A DNA stretch of 64,000 nucleotides from Hyparrhenia diplandra (lineage: Eukaryota > Streptophyta > Magnoliopsida > Poales > Poaceae): contig JADLZK010012353.1 in NCBI GenBank assembly GCA_015847255.1, forward strand, positions 372,001 to 436,000, written 5' to 3'. The notes beneath the pieces were generated by a model, which did no database searches, was not told the origin of the DNA, and saw nothing but the letters and a program-made list of their open reading frames with translations. Of the stretch, positions 1-12,309 are shown one piece after another (the first letter of the stretch is position 1; every line of letters starts with the position of its first letter). The position numbers and the translations under genes were made by a program.

Positions 1-221
1 TCTAGATAGATATTTTAAATCATCACTAGGAGGTGAAATGCTCACATTTACACCGCTCTATATGAGGACCAATGGCCCTAAAAATATCAAGCACGAGCGA
101 GACCAAGATGCATAGTTTGAGCCATCGAAAAGTAAAAGTTCTAGAGATACCTCCTCACTTGTCGACATCTTTCTCTCAAGGCGGTTAAGCCCGAAATTGA
201 GAGCCTAGCTCCGATACCACT
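1..221 (-). mobile_element. 5' internal end of a minus-strand Copia element (PBS and gag start)
   Basis: Read on the minus strand, the LTR ending at 222 is followed by the primer-binding signal TGGTATCGGAGC (about 207-219), the usual Copia initiator-Met tRNA site. A gag start codon lies at 166-168. The first residues include FDGSNYASW, the Copia gag signature. After about 36 codons the frame hits a stop, but a neighbouring frame continues the family-like sequence, so gag is frameshifted. The rest of the element lies beyond the left edge of the window. Family assignment rests on PBS and gag motif together. Confidence 0.75.
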
Positions 222-2413
222 TGTAAGGACCTTGATGTCGCCTAGGAGGCCTAGAGGGGGGGTGAATAGGCCTATACCTTAAAATCGAATTGCCAAAACT
301 TTCGCATCGTCGGTACACAAGGGCGCTGCACGCTGGTTATTGTCGCTGCACCGCCGTGAACCGGACCAACAGACAGAGACGAGAGACAGAGAGACACTTC
401 TCTCGGACCAGTAGGGCTGGCAATCCCCGCTTTCGCCTTGACCGCCTCGCGTCGAGGCTTGTACCGCCGCTTCTTGTGCACCGCCTCGCCTCGCGTATAC
501 AAACACAAACCGCAGTTTTGAAATCTAAGCAACGAAACTTAGATCGAAAGTGAATATCCCAAGTTCCCGCACACAAATATATCACATATATCCAATAGAA
601 TGTGCCAGAACTCCTCAACAAAGTAGATCGGGATGAAACCCTAGCTCACAAGAATAATATGCAAGAATGTAAATAGCACGCGTGAGACAAGGATTTTTTC
701 CGTGGTTCACCGTCGCCACAAAGGCCGGGTTACGCCCACGTTGTTGAGGTATCCATAAAAGGATTGGGATTCGCCACACAAGCCTGTCCCTTCCTCGTTC
801 TCAAGTCAAGGGAGTGAACCCTTGAGATGAGGGGTGATTTTCTTGATTTTGAGTGAGGTTACAAACCTCCCAAGGCTGCCACACGAAGAGGCAAGCTCAA
901 GGGCGACGCCTTAGCCGCCTAGGAGCAAGCTCCAAGAGGAAAGAACCCTAGGGTTCCGGCCAAACGTGAACCAAATGCTCTTTCAAGTTGGGGAAGTAGT
1001 AGATCCGGCCTCCACAAGCGCTTTGTTGTTTTTCCCTCAAGATTTGATGGTGGAATCGAAATCTTGGCTTGGGGAAGGAGGAGCAACAATGGAGGAGTGA
1101 GAGAGAGCAAGAGGTCTGTTTTTTGGTCTTTGTCGTGAGGTAGGAGATGAAGTGAGCCGGATAACCGTTGTGGGAGGGTAGGAATGGTATTTATACCCCG
1201 ACCAGGCCCAATCTGCCGGATTAAGTGCTAATCGCCAAGACACCTAACACGCTGCACCGCTACCGCCGCGTAAAACAAACAAAGTGTAAAAAGTGTCTCT
1301 ACCGCCCTTTTTTGGCCGTGGAGGTGATGTTTTTTGGCCGATTTGGAGGTTTGAGCATTTAGTTCACATGTAGCCAAAGGTCCTAGGATCCCTCTTAATA
1401 GTACGGCATGTCCTAAACTCAAGATTCAAAACATAAATGAAATTAAACCTCCATGAGTCTAGGTTGCCATCCGTTGCACTTGAAGGTTCCATCAACCTGT
1501 ACATCATCCTCTATCATCTTTGTCTCATCTCTTAGAGCAAATATATCTTGTGCATGTGACTTGAACCATTTCCACAAATATGAGTTCACCTCCATGGCTT
1601 CAAGTCACTCACACTAATGATTTGATCCTCAACACAATATGACTCCTCATAGCTTGATTAGTTCCTCGACTAAATGCAAGTACTCTCTTCTTCACCTTAG
1701 CCATGGTACCTCGGTCCCAAGCCAACGCTTGCCCTTCACCTTCGCTTAGTACCTCAAGCCCTTTCCTTGCTATCTTCACCTTATCAAGATACACTCAAGT
1801 CACATCATATCAAGCAACCATTGAATAACTATTTCTTCAATATTATGATCCTTGCTTGATTATCTTCTAGATATGAATGTATATCAATCAAGCTTCGGTT
1901 TGACTCACATAGAGACATACATGGATCAACATCAATATGGTCAAGCCAATTCACCGGTTCCTTGTATCATATCCATTTTGGCTTGACACTCCAAATACTT
2001 ACTTCAATCTTCTATTCATGGAAAGCAAGCCATTATAGAGACCGATCCAAGATCATCAACTCATGTCTCATTTGTCATTTGCCAAACATGCTTGCTCTCA
2101 CATGATGCTATGATATTCCACAACATATAACCCATTTCATTGATTCCATTTGCATTGTTGTCTTTTGCTTGAACTAGATTGTTTCCATAATCTTCCAATA
2201 CATCAATACATAATTTGGCCTTTGGTTCATTACTATGTGGAATATCATCAAGTTTGCTTTGTTGTTGAACCTTGGATATACTTGTTAATACACAATCCTC
2301 AAGTACATGCAATAGACTCAGTTTCCTATTCAACACTTAGCAAACTTATTAGACCTTTAATTATGTTGTCATTCAATTCACCAAAACCCACAAAAGGGCT
2401 AGATGCACTTTCA
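222..2413 (-). repeat. 2.2-kb LTR of the minus-strand Copia element
   Basis: On the minus strand the LTR starts TGAAAGTGCATCTAGCCC (ending at 2413) and ends with CCTTACA at 222, giving TG...CA termini. Just inside its 3' end it has the CTATTCACCCCCC motif shared with the LTRs at 3690 and 9055, so the families are related. The PBS follows directly at its 3' edge, so this is the 5' LTR of an element running off the window to the left, not a solo LTR. I see no host gene inside it. Confidence 0.75.
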
Positions 2414-3690
2414 AGGACAATGAGAGCACTAACTTTGATCTTGCCTAACTTATCGACGAGCTAACATGCATGATAACGTGATCATCTTCGACGTGTTGGC
2501 AACTTATGGCAAGTGGCGGAAGCAAGTTTGAAGCAATGGGCGACAACAAGATGAAGAAAATGTTGAAAAACCCCGACCGCACGCCGGACCGAACTCGGGG
2601 GCTCGACCGACGGACGCGACCGGTGGCTCCGGTGGGTGAGTCCGATCGGACTTCTAGTAAGGGTGTAAATCGCTTCGCTTCGGTGGGAGTGACCGGACGC
2701 TGGACGGACCCGGGCCGGTGGTTCGGGTGGGCGCCCTGGCCACCGAAAAAAGTGCACATTTTGAAGGCAACGGCTCTATCTCATGGTGGAGGCTATATAT
2801 ATGGGTTTGCCCGGTTTCCTAGCCCTCTCTCTTGCACATTTGAACACTCTAACTTGCTTGTGAGCATTTGAGACTTCTCTCCACTCATCTCCTCATCACT
2901 AATTCGGATTCTTGGTGAGATTGAGAGAGATAGAAGTGTATTGCTTGCATCGGTTGCATTTAGAAGCACTTCATCCTTGGAGAAGCCGCGGGATTCTTGT
3001 TATCTTGGGAATTTGCCCGGTTCCCTAGCTGCTTGGAGCAAGAAGCGGTGTTGAGCTCAAGTGGAGCTTGTTTGAGGCCACACCGGTGGTGATTGTGAGG
3101 GTCGTTCCCACCCCGAGAGATTCGCGCGAAAGGAGCACTAGTGGATTGCTCATGGCTTGTTGGACCCTCCCTTGTGATGGGTTGCTTGAGCTCCCAGGGA
3201 TTTGGCATTGGCCATTGCTTAGCATCCATCAAGTGAGTGTGTCGCCACAACGGGACTAGCTGCAAGCAAGCACGTGAACCTCGGTGAAAAATCATCGCGG
3301 TCACTTGTTCTTGCTCGTTGGAGATTTCTCGGTGATCACGGTGATTGGCTACAACCTCGACACTACACACAAGTGGTATTGTATTCTAGCACTCCTTCGC
3401 TTTTACTTTAGTAGCATATCTTGTTTAGTAGAGTAACTAGCTTAGCCTTGTTAGCTCCTAGTGGTAGAATTAGTTAGAATTACTTGTCCATTTAGGAGTA
3501 ACTTAGCAACCTAGCTTTTGCTTGTGATTAGAGATATTAGAATTGCTAGAATTGCTAGGAGGCTTGCGTAATTAGCTTGAAGCATTTGCATTTGTGCTAC
3601 GCCGTCTTATTAACTAACTGCCTTGCTTAGTGTTGTTTGTAGATTTTTTTAATAGGCTATTCACCCCCCTCTAGCCATTAGGACCTTTCA
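2414..3690 (+). repeat. 5' LTR of the SIRE-like Copia, truncated at its left edge
   Basis: Aligns along its length with 7789-9055, beginning AGGACAATGAGAGCAC and ending ACCTTTCA. The right-hand copy appears to begin about 60 bases earlier, directly after a purine tract at 7721-7729, so the left copy has lost its first bases where it abuts the minus-strand LTR ending at 2413. It contains small indels relative to its partner. Confidence 0.8.
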
Positions 3691-3710
3691 AGTGGTATCG
3701 GAGCCGAGGC
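3691..3710 (+). other. Copia primer-binding site
   Basis: TGGTATCGGAGCCGAGGC begins two bases after the 5' LTR. This is the typical initiator methionine tRNA priming site of plant Copia elements and fixes the LTR boundary at 3690. Confidence 0.8.
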
Positions 3711-3763
3711 ACCATATTTGAGTGGCTTAACATCCAACGGTGACAAAATGGCGTTGAGTTTTC

Positions 3764-5494
3764 ATGTCAACAACACCAAGAAGGCGCCACCTTTTCGATG
3801 GCACCAACTTTGCCTATTGGAAGGTGAAGATGACCGCACACCTCAAGTCAATCAATAGAGAAGTATGGATTGTGACGGAGAACAAGTTTGAGGTAGCAAG
3901 GGAAGATGCACCAACACCGGTCGAAGAAAAGAAATTATATGCAAATGATGTTGCCGTGAGTGCCTTCCATGAGGCATGTTTGAGCAAGTCAAGTCTCTCA
4001 CAATTGCTCATGACATATGGAAGAAGCTACAAGAGTGCTATGAGGGCACCGAAGGCGTCAAGCAAGCAAAAACCTACATCAAGCTTGAGCAATTCAATAG
4101 CTTCAAGATGGAGGATGATGAGAGTGTGCCGGAGATGTTTTACCGTATGCAAGTATTGGTGAATGATCTCAATGCACTTGGAGAAGAGATCAAGGACAAG
4201 ACCTTCAATATGAAGTTCTTGAGATGTTTGCCCGAGCGGTTTGGGATGTTCATCACCATGCTTGTGAGGACAAATTTGAAGGACTTGACACCCAACCAAA
4301 TGCTTGATGAGGTGATGACCGATGACTCCTATAGAGATGATAAGAAAAAGCAAGAACTCATCAACAAGGCAAACAAGAAGGTCAAGGAAGAAGAGAAGAA
4401 AGAGGACAAGAAGAGCTTGGCACTCAAGGCTAGCTCATCATCAAAGGGCAAGAAGAAGAAAGAAGAATCAAGTGATGATGAGAGTGGCACTTCTACTAGT
4501 GGAAGTGAAGTTGATAAACAAATGGCCCTCTTTGTGAGAAGATTGGGCAAATATGTGAAGAAGACATACATCAACAAGAAGAAGAAGAAGGAATCATCAA
4601 AGAAGACCAAGGATGGCAAGAATGAAGGCAACATGAAGTGCTTTCGGTGTCATGATGATTACCATCTCATTGCCGAATGCCCATATGAGAGTGATGATGA
4701 GAAGGACATCAAGAAAGCAAGAAAGAAGAATGATGCCAAGAATGAGAAGGAGAAGAAGCCCAAGAAGAAAAATGAGTCACATGTGGCTATGTGGGATAGT
4801 GATGGCTCATCCTCTTCAAGTGATGAAGAAGAGGAGGGAGAAGAAGAAGAAGAAGGGACAAGCTCACCTTGCCATGCATGACAAGATCTCCCTCTTCGAC
4901 ACTCCCTCATCGTGCTTCATGGCTAAGGCCACTAAGGTACAATCTATCACCAAAGATGATGATGTTGATAGTGATAGTGATAGTGATGGTGAGGAACCAA
5001 CTCACACTAGGGAGGAGTTGAAAATTATGCTTGATGATTGCATTGACATGTACAAGCAAAGTAGGAAGGAGGTCAAGGGCTTGCATAAGAAAACAAAGAG
5101 CCTTAAGCAAGAACTTGAGGAGCTTCGGACATCTTATGAGAGTCTAAAGGTAGACCATAAGAAGCTTGAAAAATCTCATTCTAAGTTAGAGAAAGCTCAC
5201 TCCTCTCTACTAGAAGAGCACAAGTTGTGCCAAGTTGTGGAAGTTGTTAGTACATGCAATGCTAGCGTCATGTGTGATATTCATGTTGATGAACCATCTC
5301 CCGCATGTGTAGCCTCCACTAGCTCTATCACTAGCACATCCATCTCTAGTGAAGATACATGCAACCCAATACTTATTCATGAGAATGCATGTTTAAAGAG
5401 GGAAGTAAAGGAGCTCAATCACACCTTGGCTAAGGCTTATGGTGGTGAGGACCGCTTGCTTATGTGCTTGGGTAGCCAAAGGGCATCCTTATAA
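3764..5494 (+). pseudogene. Copia gag (nucleocapsid polyprotein), frameshifted
   Basis: Structural protein of the retrotransposon particle. The N-terminus carries FDGTNFAYWKVKM. A retrotransposon gag body follows in another frame from about 3976. After a very lysine/glutamate-rich stretch comes a zinc knuckle, CFRC...H...C (CX2CX4HX4C), near 4640-4682. A third frame from about 4870 encodes an acidic patch and a long heptad-rich coiled coil (about 5010-5230), ending at 5494. At least two frameshifts separate these blocks. A second knuckle-like sequence lies at about 5580-5625 but has Tyr in place of one Cys. Confidence 0.8.
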
Positions 5495-5859
5495 AAGGAG
5501 GGCTTAGGCTATATCCCCAAGAAAGGCAAGGCCGCCCTTGTTACTCACAAGACTAGTTTTGTGAAGAACAATGGTAGCTATTGTAAAAGTTACAAGCAAG
5601 TTGGTCACTTAGAGCACAAGTGCATGAACAAGAAAGCCAATGTCTCTTCCATCAAGCTTGATAATTTCAATATGCTTGTGAAGAAAGACAATGGTGTTCG
5701 TGCTAGGTTCATTGGTGCACCATGAATGGGCTCAAGGAAGAAAGCCATTTGGGTACCAAAGACCTTGGTGACTAACCTTGAAGGACCCAAGCAACATTGG
5801 GTACCTAAGAAGAATTGATCTCTTTTTTGTAGATCAATTATCGTCTTTGGAGGAGAGCA

Positions 5860-7707
5860 TTGGATAATGGATAGTGGGTGCACTCAACACATGACCGGGG
5901 ATTCTCATATGTTCAAAAAAATTAGCATCAAGGGCATTGATGAGTATGAGTCAATCACATTTGGCAATGACAAGAAAGGCAATGTGTTGGGGCTAGGCAA
6001 GATTGCTATCACTCAAGAGAAGAGCTTATCCAAAGTGTTGCTAGTTGACAACCTTGATTATAATCTATTGTCGGTCTCTCAACTTTGTGATCATGGCTAC
6101 AAATGTATATTCATAAGTCAAGAAGTTGAAGTGGTTAGTGGTGATGGTGCCAATATGATCTTCAAGGGATTTAGATATGGTGATCTCTACCTTGTTGATT
6201 TCAAGTCAAAAGAAGACAAGTTGACAACATGTTTACTCTCAAAGGCTAGCAAAGGGTGGTTGTGACATAGAAGGCTTGGTCATGTTGGGATGAAGCAATT
6301 GAACAAGTTGATGAAGCATGACTTGGTTAGAGGCTTGGATGATGTGAAGTTTGAGAAGGACAAACCTTGTGGAGCATGTCAAGCCGGGAAGCAACATGGC
6401 AATGCACATCCAACCAAGAGCACAATGAGTACAAGCAAGGCATTTGAGTTGCTACACATGGACTTGTTTGGGCCAACAACATACACTAGCATTGGTGAAA
6501 ACAAGTATGGTTTTGTCATAGTTGATGACTACACAAGATATACATGGGTATTCTTTTTGCATGACAAAAATGATGTATTTGAGCTTTTCAAGACATTTAT
6601 CAAGAGGGTTCAAAATGAGTTTGAAACATCCATCAAGAAGATTAGGAGTGACAATGGAAGTGAATTCAAAAACACAAGAATTGAAGAGTTGTGTGATGAG
6701 CTTGGAATTGACATCAATTCTCACCAACCTACACTCCTCAATCCAATGGTGTAGTTGAGAGGAAGAATAGAACCTTGATTGAAATGGCAAGATCAATGCT
6801 TAGTCAATACAATGTTAGCCATTCCTTTTGGGCTGAAGCAATCAACACGGCTTGCTATTGTAGCAACCGATTATATTGCCATGGGATGCTTGGCAAGACA
6901 CCCTATGAATTGTTGAATGGAAGGAAGCCCAACATTGGATACTTTAGAGTCTTTGGATGCAAATGCTACATTCTCAAGAAAGGCACAAGATTGGGCAAGT
7001 TTGACAAGAAATGTGATGAAGGGTTCCTAGTTGGATATTCAACCACAAGCAAAGCATATAGAGTTTGGAACTTGGGTAGTGGCAAGCTTGAAGAAGTTCA
7101 TGATGTTGAATTTGATGAAACCCAAGGCTCTCAAAATGAAGTTGAAAATCATGATGATGTGAGTGGTTCCAACTTGGAAAATGCAATTAGAAATATGGAC
7201 ATTGGTGATATTCGCCTAGGCAAGTTGATGATGATGATGACACTCCATTGCCTACCACTACGGTTGAAATTGAGGCAAATGAGGCAAATGAAGCAAGCAC
7301 TAGTGGTACTCAAGATGGGCATTCGGCAATGGTATAGGTCCATGATTGGAGGTGACATGGTTGAGCAAAAGAAGTATAGGTCCATGATTGGAAGTTTGCT
7401 CTATGCAACCGCATCAAGACCGGACATTGCATTTAGTGTGGGCATGTGTGCTAGATATCAATCCGATCCAAGAGAAAGTCACCTCAAAGCAACAAAGAGA
7501 ATTGTGAGATACTTGAAGGGCACACAAGATGTTGGACTATGGTATCCAAAGGGATCCAAGTTTGATTTAATTGGATATTCGGATTCCGACTATGGAGGGT
7601 GCAAGATAAATAGAATGAGCACAAGTGGCACATGTCAATTCCTTGGAAGGTCACTAGTATCATGGTCTTCAAGACACGATAGAGCGTGTGATCACATTAT
7701 AGAATAG
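5860..7707 (+). pseudogene. Copia pol remnant: protease, integrase, RNase H; RT deleted
   Basis: The protease active site appears as MDSGCTQHMTG at about 5867. The GAG-pre-integrase zinc region (RLGHVGMKQL, H...H...CGAC) lies at about 6270-6385. The integrase core follows, with HMDLFGP (first Asp), VDDYTRYTWVFF (second Asp) and SDNGSEF. The frame breaks at about 6755 and continues to about 7220 with integrase C-terminal sequence. The reverse transcriptase palm is absent. The reading resumes with SLLYATASRPDIAF and the RNase H start SDSDYGG, then ends early. A 7333-7350 / 7375-7392 direct repeat marks the region of the deletion. Confidence 0.8.
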
Positions 7708-7720
7708 ATAGCCGACTATC

Positions 7721-7729
7721 AAGAGGGGA
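7721..7729 (+). other. Polypurine tract of the SIRE-like Copia
   Basis: AAGAGGGGA immediately precedes a TG dinucleotide that would start the 3' LTR. This is the expected plus-strand priming tract and is the reason for setting the 3' LTR start at 7730. Confidence 0.55.
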
Positions 7730-9055
7730 TGCCGCGACAATCATTTGGTGAAGTGCTTCTAGGTCCAATTGACTTGCATATTGCATTTAGGACAATGAGA
7801 GCACTAACTCGATCTTGCCTAACTTATCGACGAGCTAACATGCATGATAACGTGATCATCTTCGACGTGTTGGCAACTTATGGCAAGTGGCGAAGCAAGT
7901 TTGACGCAATGGGCGACAACAAGATGAAGAAAATGCTGAAAACCCTGACCGGACGCCGGACCAGGAACACGGGGGGCTCAAACGGACGCACACACCGGTG
8001 GCTCCGGTGGGTGAGTCCGATCGGTTTCCGGAAGGGGTGTAAATCGTCTTCGCCGGTGGAGTGACCGGTATTTGGACCGGCCGTGCTCGCGGGTTCCTGG
8101 TGGTGCGGCCCTGGTCACCCCGAAAAGTGCACATTTTGAAGGCAACGGCTTTATCTCGTGGTGGAGGCTACGGTTTCATAGTTTCTCTCTTGCACATTTG
8201 AACACTCTAACTTGCTTGTGAGCATTTGAGGCTCCTCTCCACTCATCTCCTCATCACTAATTCGGATTCTTGGTGAGATTGAGAGAGATAGAAGTGCATT
8301 GCTTGCATCGGTTGCATTTAGAAGCACTTCATCCTTGGAGAAGCCGCGGGATTCTTGTTATCTTGGAAATTTGCCCGGTTCCCTAGCGGCTTGGAGCAAG
8401 AAGCGGTATTGAGCTCAAGTGGAGCTTGTTTGAGGCCACACCGGTGGTGATTGTCGAGGGGTCGTTCCTTACCCCGCGGAGATTCGCGAAAGGAGCACTA
8501 GTGGATTGCTCGTGGCTTGTTGGACCCTCTCTTGTGATCGTTTGCTTGAGCTCCCATAGGGATTTGGCACCGCCATTAAGCTTAGCATACGTCAAGTGAG
8601 TGTGTCGCCACAACGAGGACTTAGCGTGTCGGCAAGCACGTGAACCTCGGTAAAAACTCATCGTGTCATTGTTCTTGCTCGTTGGAGATTTCTTGTACAT
8701 GGTGATTGGGCCACAACCTCTACTCGACAACGGTGGTATTGTATTCTAGCACTCCTTCGCATTACTTCGTAGTATATCTTGTTAGGGTGCTTAGTTGAGT
8801 AGCTAGCTTAACCTTGTTAGCTCTAGTGGTAGAATTAGTTAGAATTACTTGTCCACCTAGGAGTAACTTAGCGACCTAGTCTTTGCTTGTGATTAGTGAT
8901 ATTAGAATTGCTAGAATTATTAGGAGGCTTGCGTAATTAGCTTGAAGCATTTGCATTTGTGCTACGCCGTCTTATTTACTAACCGCCTTGCTTAGTGTTG
9001 TTTGTAGAATTTTTAATAGGCTATTCACCCCCCCTCTAGCCACTAGGACCTTTCA
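7730..9055 (+). repeat. 3' LTR of the SIRE-like Copia
   Basis: Starts TGCCGCGACA after the polypurine tract and ends CTAGGACCTTTCA, matching the 5' LTR from 7789 onward with scattered substitutions and small indels. The two LTRs have clearly diverged, so the insertion is not recent. Confidence 0.75.
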
Positions 9056-9657
9056 CAAGTTGAGTAGGTATATGTCCAACCCGGGTGATGATCATTGGCA
9101 TGTACTAGAACGGGTCTTGTGCTATCTTAAAGGTACAATGAGCTATGGAATTCACTATTCTGGACACCCAGCTGTGCTAGAGGGATATAGTGATGCCAAC
9201 CGGATTTCACGATATTGCTCAAATCTACGCCATAAGTGGGTATGTATTTACTCTTGAGGTGGCGCAAGTGTCATGGAGGTCTTGTAAATGCACTATTTTG
9301 ACTAAGTCAACCATGGAAGCAGAACTTATTGCTTTAGATACAACATCTACAGAGGCGAGAGTGGCTGCGTGGAGCTCTTGTTGTCCGACTTTTTGCGGTT
9401 GTAAAACTAGTACCGCTATCCTTATGAATCGTGATAATCAAACTATGATCACTAAGGTGAATAGTGCTAAGGATAATTCAAAGTCAACAAGACACGTTAA
9501 AAGACATTTAAAATCTGTCGGGAAATTGAGAAACTCCGGAGTAATAATCGTATCTTATATACGCATGATAAAAAACCCGCGCATCCCTTTACAAAAAGGG
9601 CTATCACGTAATGTGATAGAAATTGTATCTAGGGAGATGGGTATGAGACCCATATGA
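9056..9657 (+). pseudogene. Second Copia element: RT tail and RNase H, frameshifted
   Basis: Immediately right of the nested element the sequence reads LSRYMSNPGDDHW...LCYLKGT and GYSDAN, then after a frameshift near 9240 SWRS...TKSTMEAELIALD, the Copia RNase H core (D...E...D). It ends at 9657 with a stop. This is the 3' half of the host Copia into which the SIRE-like element jumped. Its 5' half is not in the window. Confidence 0.75.
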
Positions 9658-10226
9658 GTTTACAGATAGTAGTAACCCAACCTTTTTGATCGGAGATCCC
9701 GTGACTAAGGACCTGGGGAAGAACAAGCTATGGTGGTAAACCGAGGAGAGTAAAATGATAACCCTCTCTATGTGAAGATGTAATACTCTCAAGAGCAATG
9801 AGGCTCAGATGGTAGGTTGGCAAGAATGCCTTAATATGTCCTATTGACTTTATAAGTAAAGATGTTGTCCTAAAGAGCATTATTGAAAGGGCATACCTAT
9901 ATGAGTTCGATTTGTTAAACGTCGCAGCCTATGAGACTTTGGTAATATCTAGTAAGCTCATGAAGAGACTAAGGAGTATGACGTATATGCTCCACCCACG
10001 GAGAAAGGCTCTGGGCGACCAAGTACTAGTTTGGCTTTGAGCAAAGCTTATTCGCATAAAACTTGCAATTCAAGGCGAGTCCATTGTTCAAGTTGTGGAT
10101 AGGTGTAGCTTGAAGTTCTAGGCGGAAGTTCAACTTAAAGGTCTCGGCTAAAAAACACTAGTATATCAAATGATAGCGAGAAAAAGTAACAATCTCTAAA
10201 TGGGTATTTGAGATCTCGCTGGGGAT
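9658..10226 (+). other. Non-coding 3' internal region of the second Copia
   Basis: Lies between the RNase H stop and the start of an LTR. It ends with the purine-rich GCTGGGGA just before the TGTTGG LTR start. No open frame of interest was seen. Confidence 0.5.
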
Positions 10227-11306
10227 TGTTGGAATTTAGATGTTACATGGGCTTGGCCCAATAACAAATTCTGAAATTCCTAAAGAAATCTCAAAGGCCC
10301 ATTCATGAATATGGAAAGGAGGGTGTGGTGGAATCCTTTAGTACCACATTGCTTGTGGAAGGTGGAGAGGACTAACTTAAATATGGAAGTTGTTCCTACC
10401 TTCTCAAGTCTAGTGTGAGAAGGAGAAAGGGAACTCCCGCTCGCTCGCCGCCTCGCCGGGGCCGGGCGTGGCATGGCGTGGCGTGGCGGGCGTGGGCGTG
10501 GCGAAGGCGCGGGCACATGACATGCGCGCGTGAATGGTCCGAAATCCGACTCCTCGCCTTGTGGAGGCGCGGTCTCCTTTTGCGGTTTTAGTTTTTGGTC
10601 TTTTGGTTTGCGAGTTCTAATCAAATACGAACAACGAGTCCTAACGGTTTAGATCGTGATTGTGTCACGAGGTCGGTTTACCCGGACTATATAAGCGACC
10701 TCAATCGCCACGCTAAACGTATCCAATCCAAAGCTCGGGGTTTTTGCCTCTTCCCTGCTGCATTAGTCGCCAAGTCGCCAGCCCGATCGTTCAAGGCGTG
10801 CACCGGCGACGGGTGAGCAGGTCTCGGAACCGTCGTCTTTGTGATCCCCGCACGGGAGAGAAGGCGAATAAGGTTTTTGGGAAGCGCTCTTGGCCGATCG
10901 CTCCCCGATCTTCGTCCACGGCTCGTCTACCGAGAAGGACACGCGGAGGACCGTCAGCGCCGTCTTCGTCGACAACTTCTTCGACTTCTTCAGCGGCCGC
11001 CGATCGGCGACAGCGACGGCGAGCTGGAGGAACTCGTCATCGCTTTCGGGGAACCTCTCCATTACGTTGTCCTCAACGTCGTCGGTCGGTATTCTCGAAA
11101 TCTAATCTTCATGTTAGTCATGTTCAATCTATCTGGTGTGCTAGTTGTGTTTACACCTGTTGCCATGATCTATGATATGCGTTTATGCTATGCTATGATC
11201 AGTGTTATGTGTTCATGCTATGCTAGTATGCTTAACATGTTTTTATCTAGTAGATTTATTAATCATGATTTATTTTATGGAATTAATCCGAATTTGCCTA
11301 ATACTT
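10227..11306 (+). repeat. Probable 3' LTR of the second Copia
   Basis: Begins TGTTGGAATTTAGATG directly after a polypurine-like tract. It has a TATA box (TATATAAG near 10687) followed by GC-rich leader-like sequence, as expected for an LTR U3-R. The right end is uncertain because a MITE starts at about 11307; the LTR may end in the TTTAACA there. Partner LTR not visible. Confidence 0.5.
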
Positions 11307-11538
11307 TAACATGTTTAGTTGGTGGTTAGTTGGTGAAATATATTGGGTTTAACTACTGTAGCACTTTTCGTTTGTATTTGGTAACTATTGTGCTCAAAAG
11401 ATTTGTCTCACACTTTTCAATCAAACTATGCAATTAGTTTTTTATTTATCAACATTTAATGCTCTATTTATGCGTAAAAATATTTAATGTGACAGTGTAG
11501 TATTTTTAGGGTTGCCTTTTCCCGGACTAAACATGGCC
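11307..11538. mobile_element. Tourist/PIF-Harbinger-like MITE
   Basis: Ends in inverted copies of a short terminal repeat: CATGTTTAGTTGG at the left and the reverse complement of CCATGTTTAGTCCGG at the right. The interior matches the common grass MITE containing CAAATACAAACGAAA and CTACAGTAG on the minus strand. About 230 bp with no coding capacity. Target duplication is not clear. Confidence 0.6.
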
Positions 11539-12297
11539 TCAGTACAAAACCCATGCGGCAGCGGCCCCATCAGCTAGTGGCACCGAACGCCAGTAGCATC
11601 CAGTCACGTACGTGCCACCGGGCGTGTCCGATCGGGCGTGAGCCTTAATGACCAGCTCTGGTGTCGCACTGAACGCGGACGCGCCAGCATCCGGGTCCAA
11701 GCCACCAGCGTCCTGTCAAGCCACTAAGAGCGAACCGTAGCTCAAATAGTACCGATGCGGTGTCCGGTCGAAGGCCTGACTGGTACGCGGACCTTAGCGT
11801 CTGGTCATTAAACTGACCCCTAATAATCACTTGGACCTTAGCTTCCGGTTAGTTAAATTGACCCCTAATCACTTCATTCTCTTGTAATTTTGATTCCTTT
11901 GAGAATGGTCTTCATCGCAAGTGATTTCTGAAAATCTTTGAGTATCTAGTGCTAGATTTAACTAGTGTGCATCACACCTAACCCACTAGACTCACCTAGG
12001 TCAAGCTACTGGTTCATACCCCTTGATACTATGGCCAAAGGTAAAACAAAGTTATAAAAAGTACTCTAAGTGTCTCTCCAATGCCAAATAACACTAAGAA
12101 CTAGTCATTCTTAACCTTGTAGTCCATCATTTGAAAACCAAAACGATTTCCATGCAAGGGCATGAACACCATGGATTGCCCGCCCAATCACCATTATCAT
12201 GACCTAACTCAATTTGTTTGTACAAAACACATGGTAGTCACAGTAATCTTGTGTCATCATTAATCACGGAAACCCACTAGGGGCCTAGATGCTTTCA
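11539..12297 (-). repeat. Minus-strand Copia LTR fragment
   Basis: On the minus strand it starts TGAAAGCATCTAGGCCCC, the LTR start motif also seen at 2413, and continues with typical SIRE-like LTR sequence. It is cut at its left by the MITE, so only the 5' part of the LTR remains. Confidence 0.65.
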
Positions 12298-12309
12298 TAG
12301 GCTTTGATT

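Larger units (their letters stand above)
2414..9055 (+). mobile_element. Decayed SIRE-like Copia retrotransposon
   Basis: The element has two similar LTRs (2414-3690 and 7730-9055), a PBS, gag with a zinc knuckle and long coiled coil, then protease, integrase and RNase H remnants in Copia order. It is a 6.6-kb deletion derivative. Almost the entire reverse transcriptase core is missing between the integrase C-terminus (about 7220) and the tail of RT/RNase H (about 7330). The many frameshifts and stops mean it encodes no functional polyprotein. Its right end sits inside the RNase H region of another Copia, so it is a nested insertion. The 5' LTR lacks its first bases, and no target duplication is visible. 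Confidence 0.85.

Noticed and set aside
2506..2871. Open frame in the Copia LTR
   Set aside because: LTR sequence; the copy in the 3' LTR does not keep the frame.
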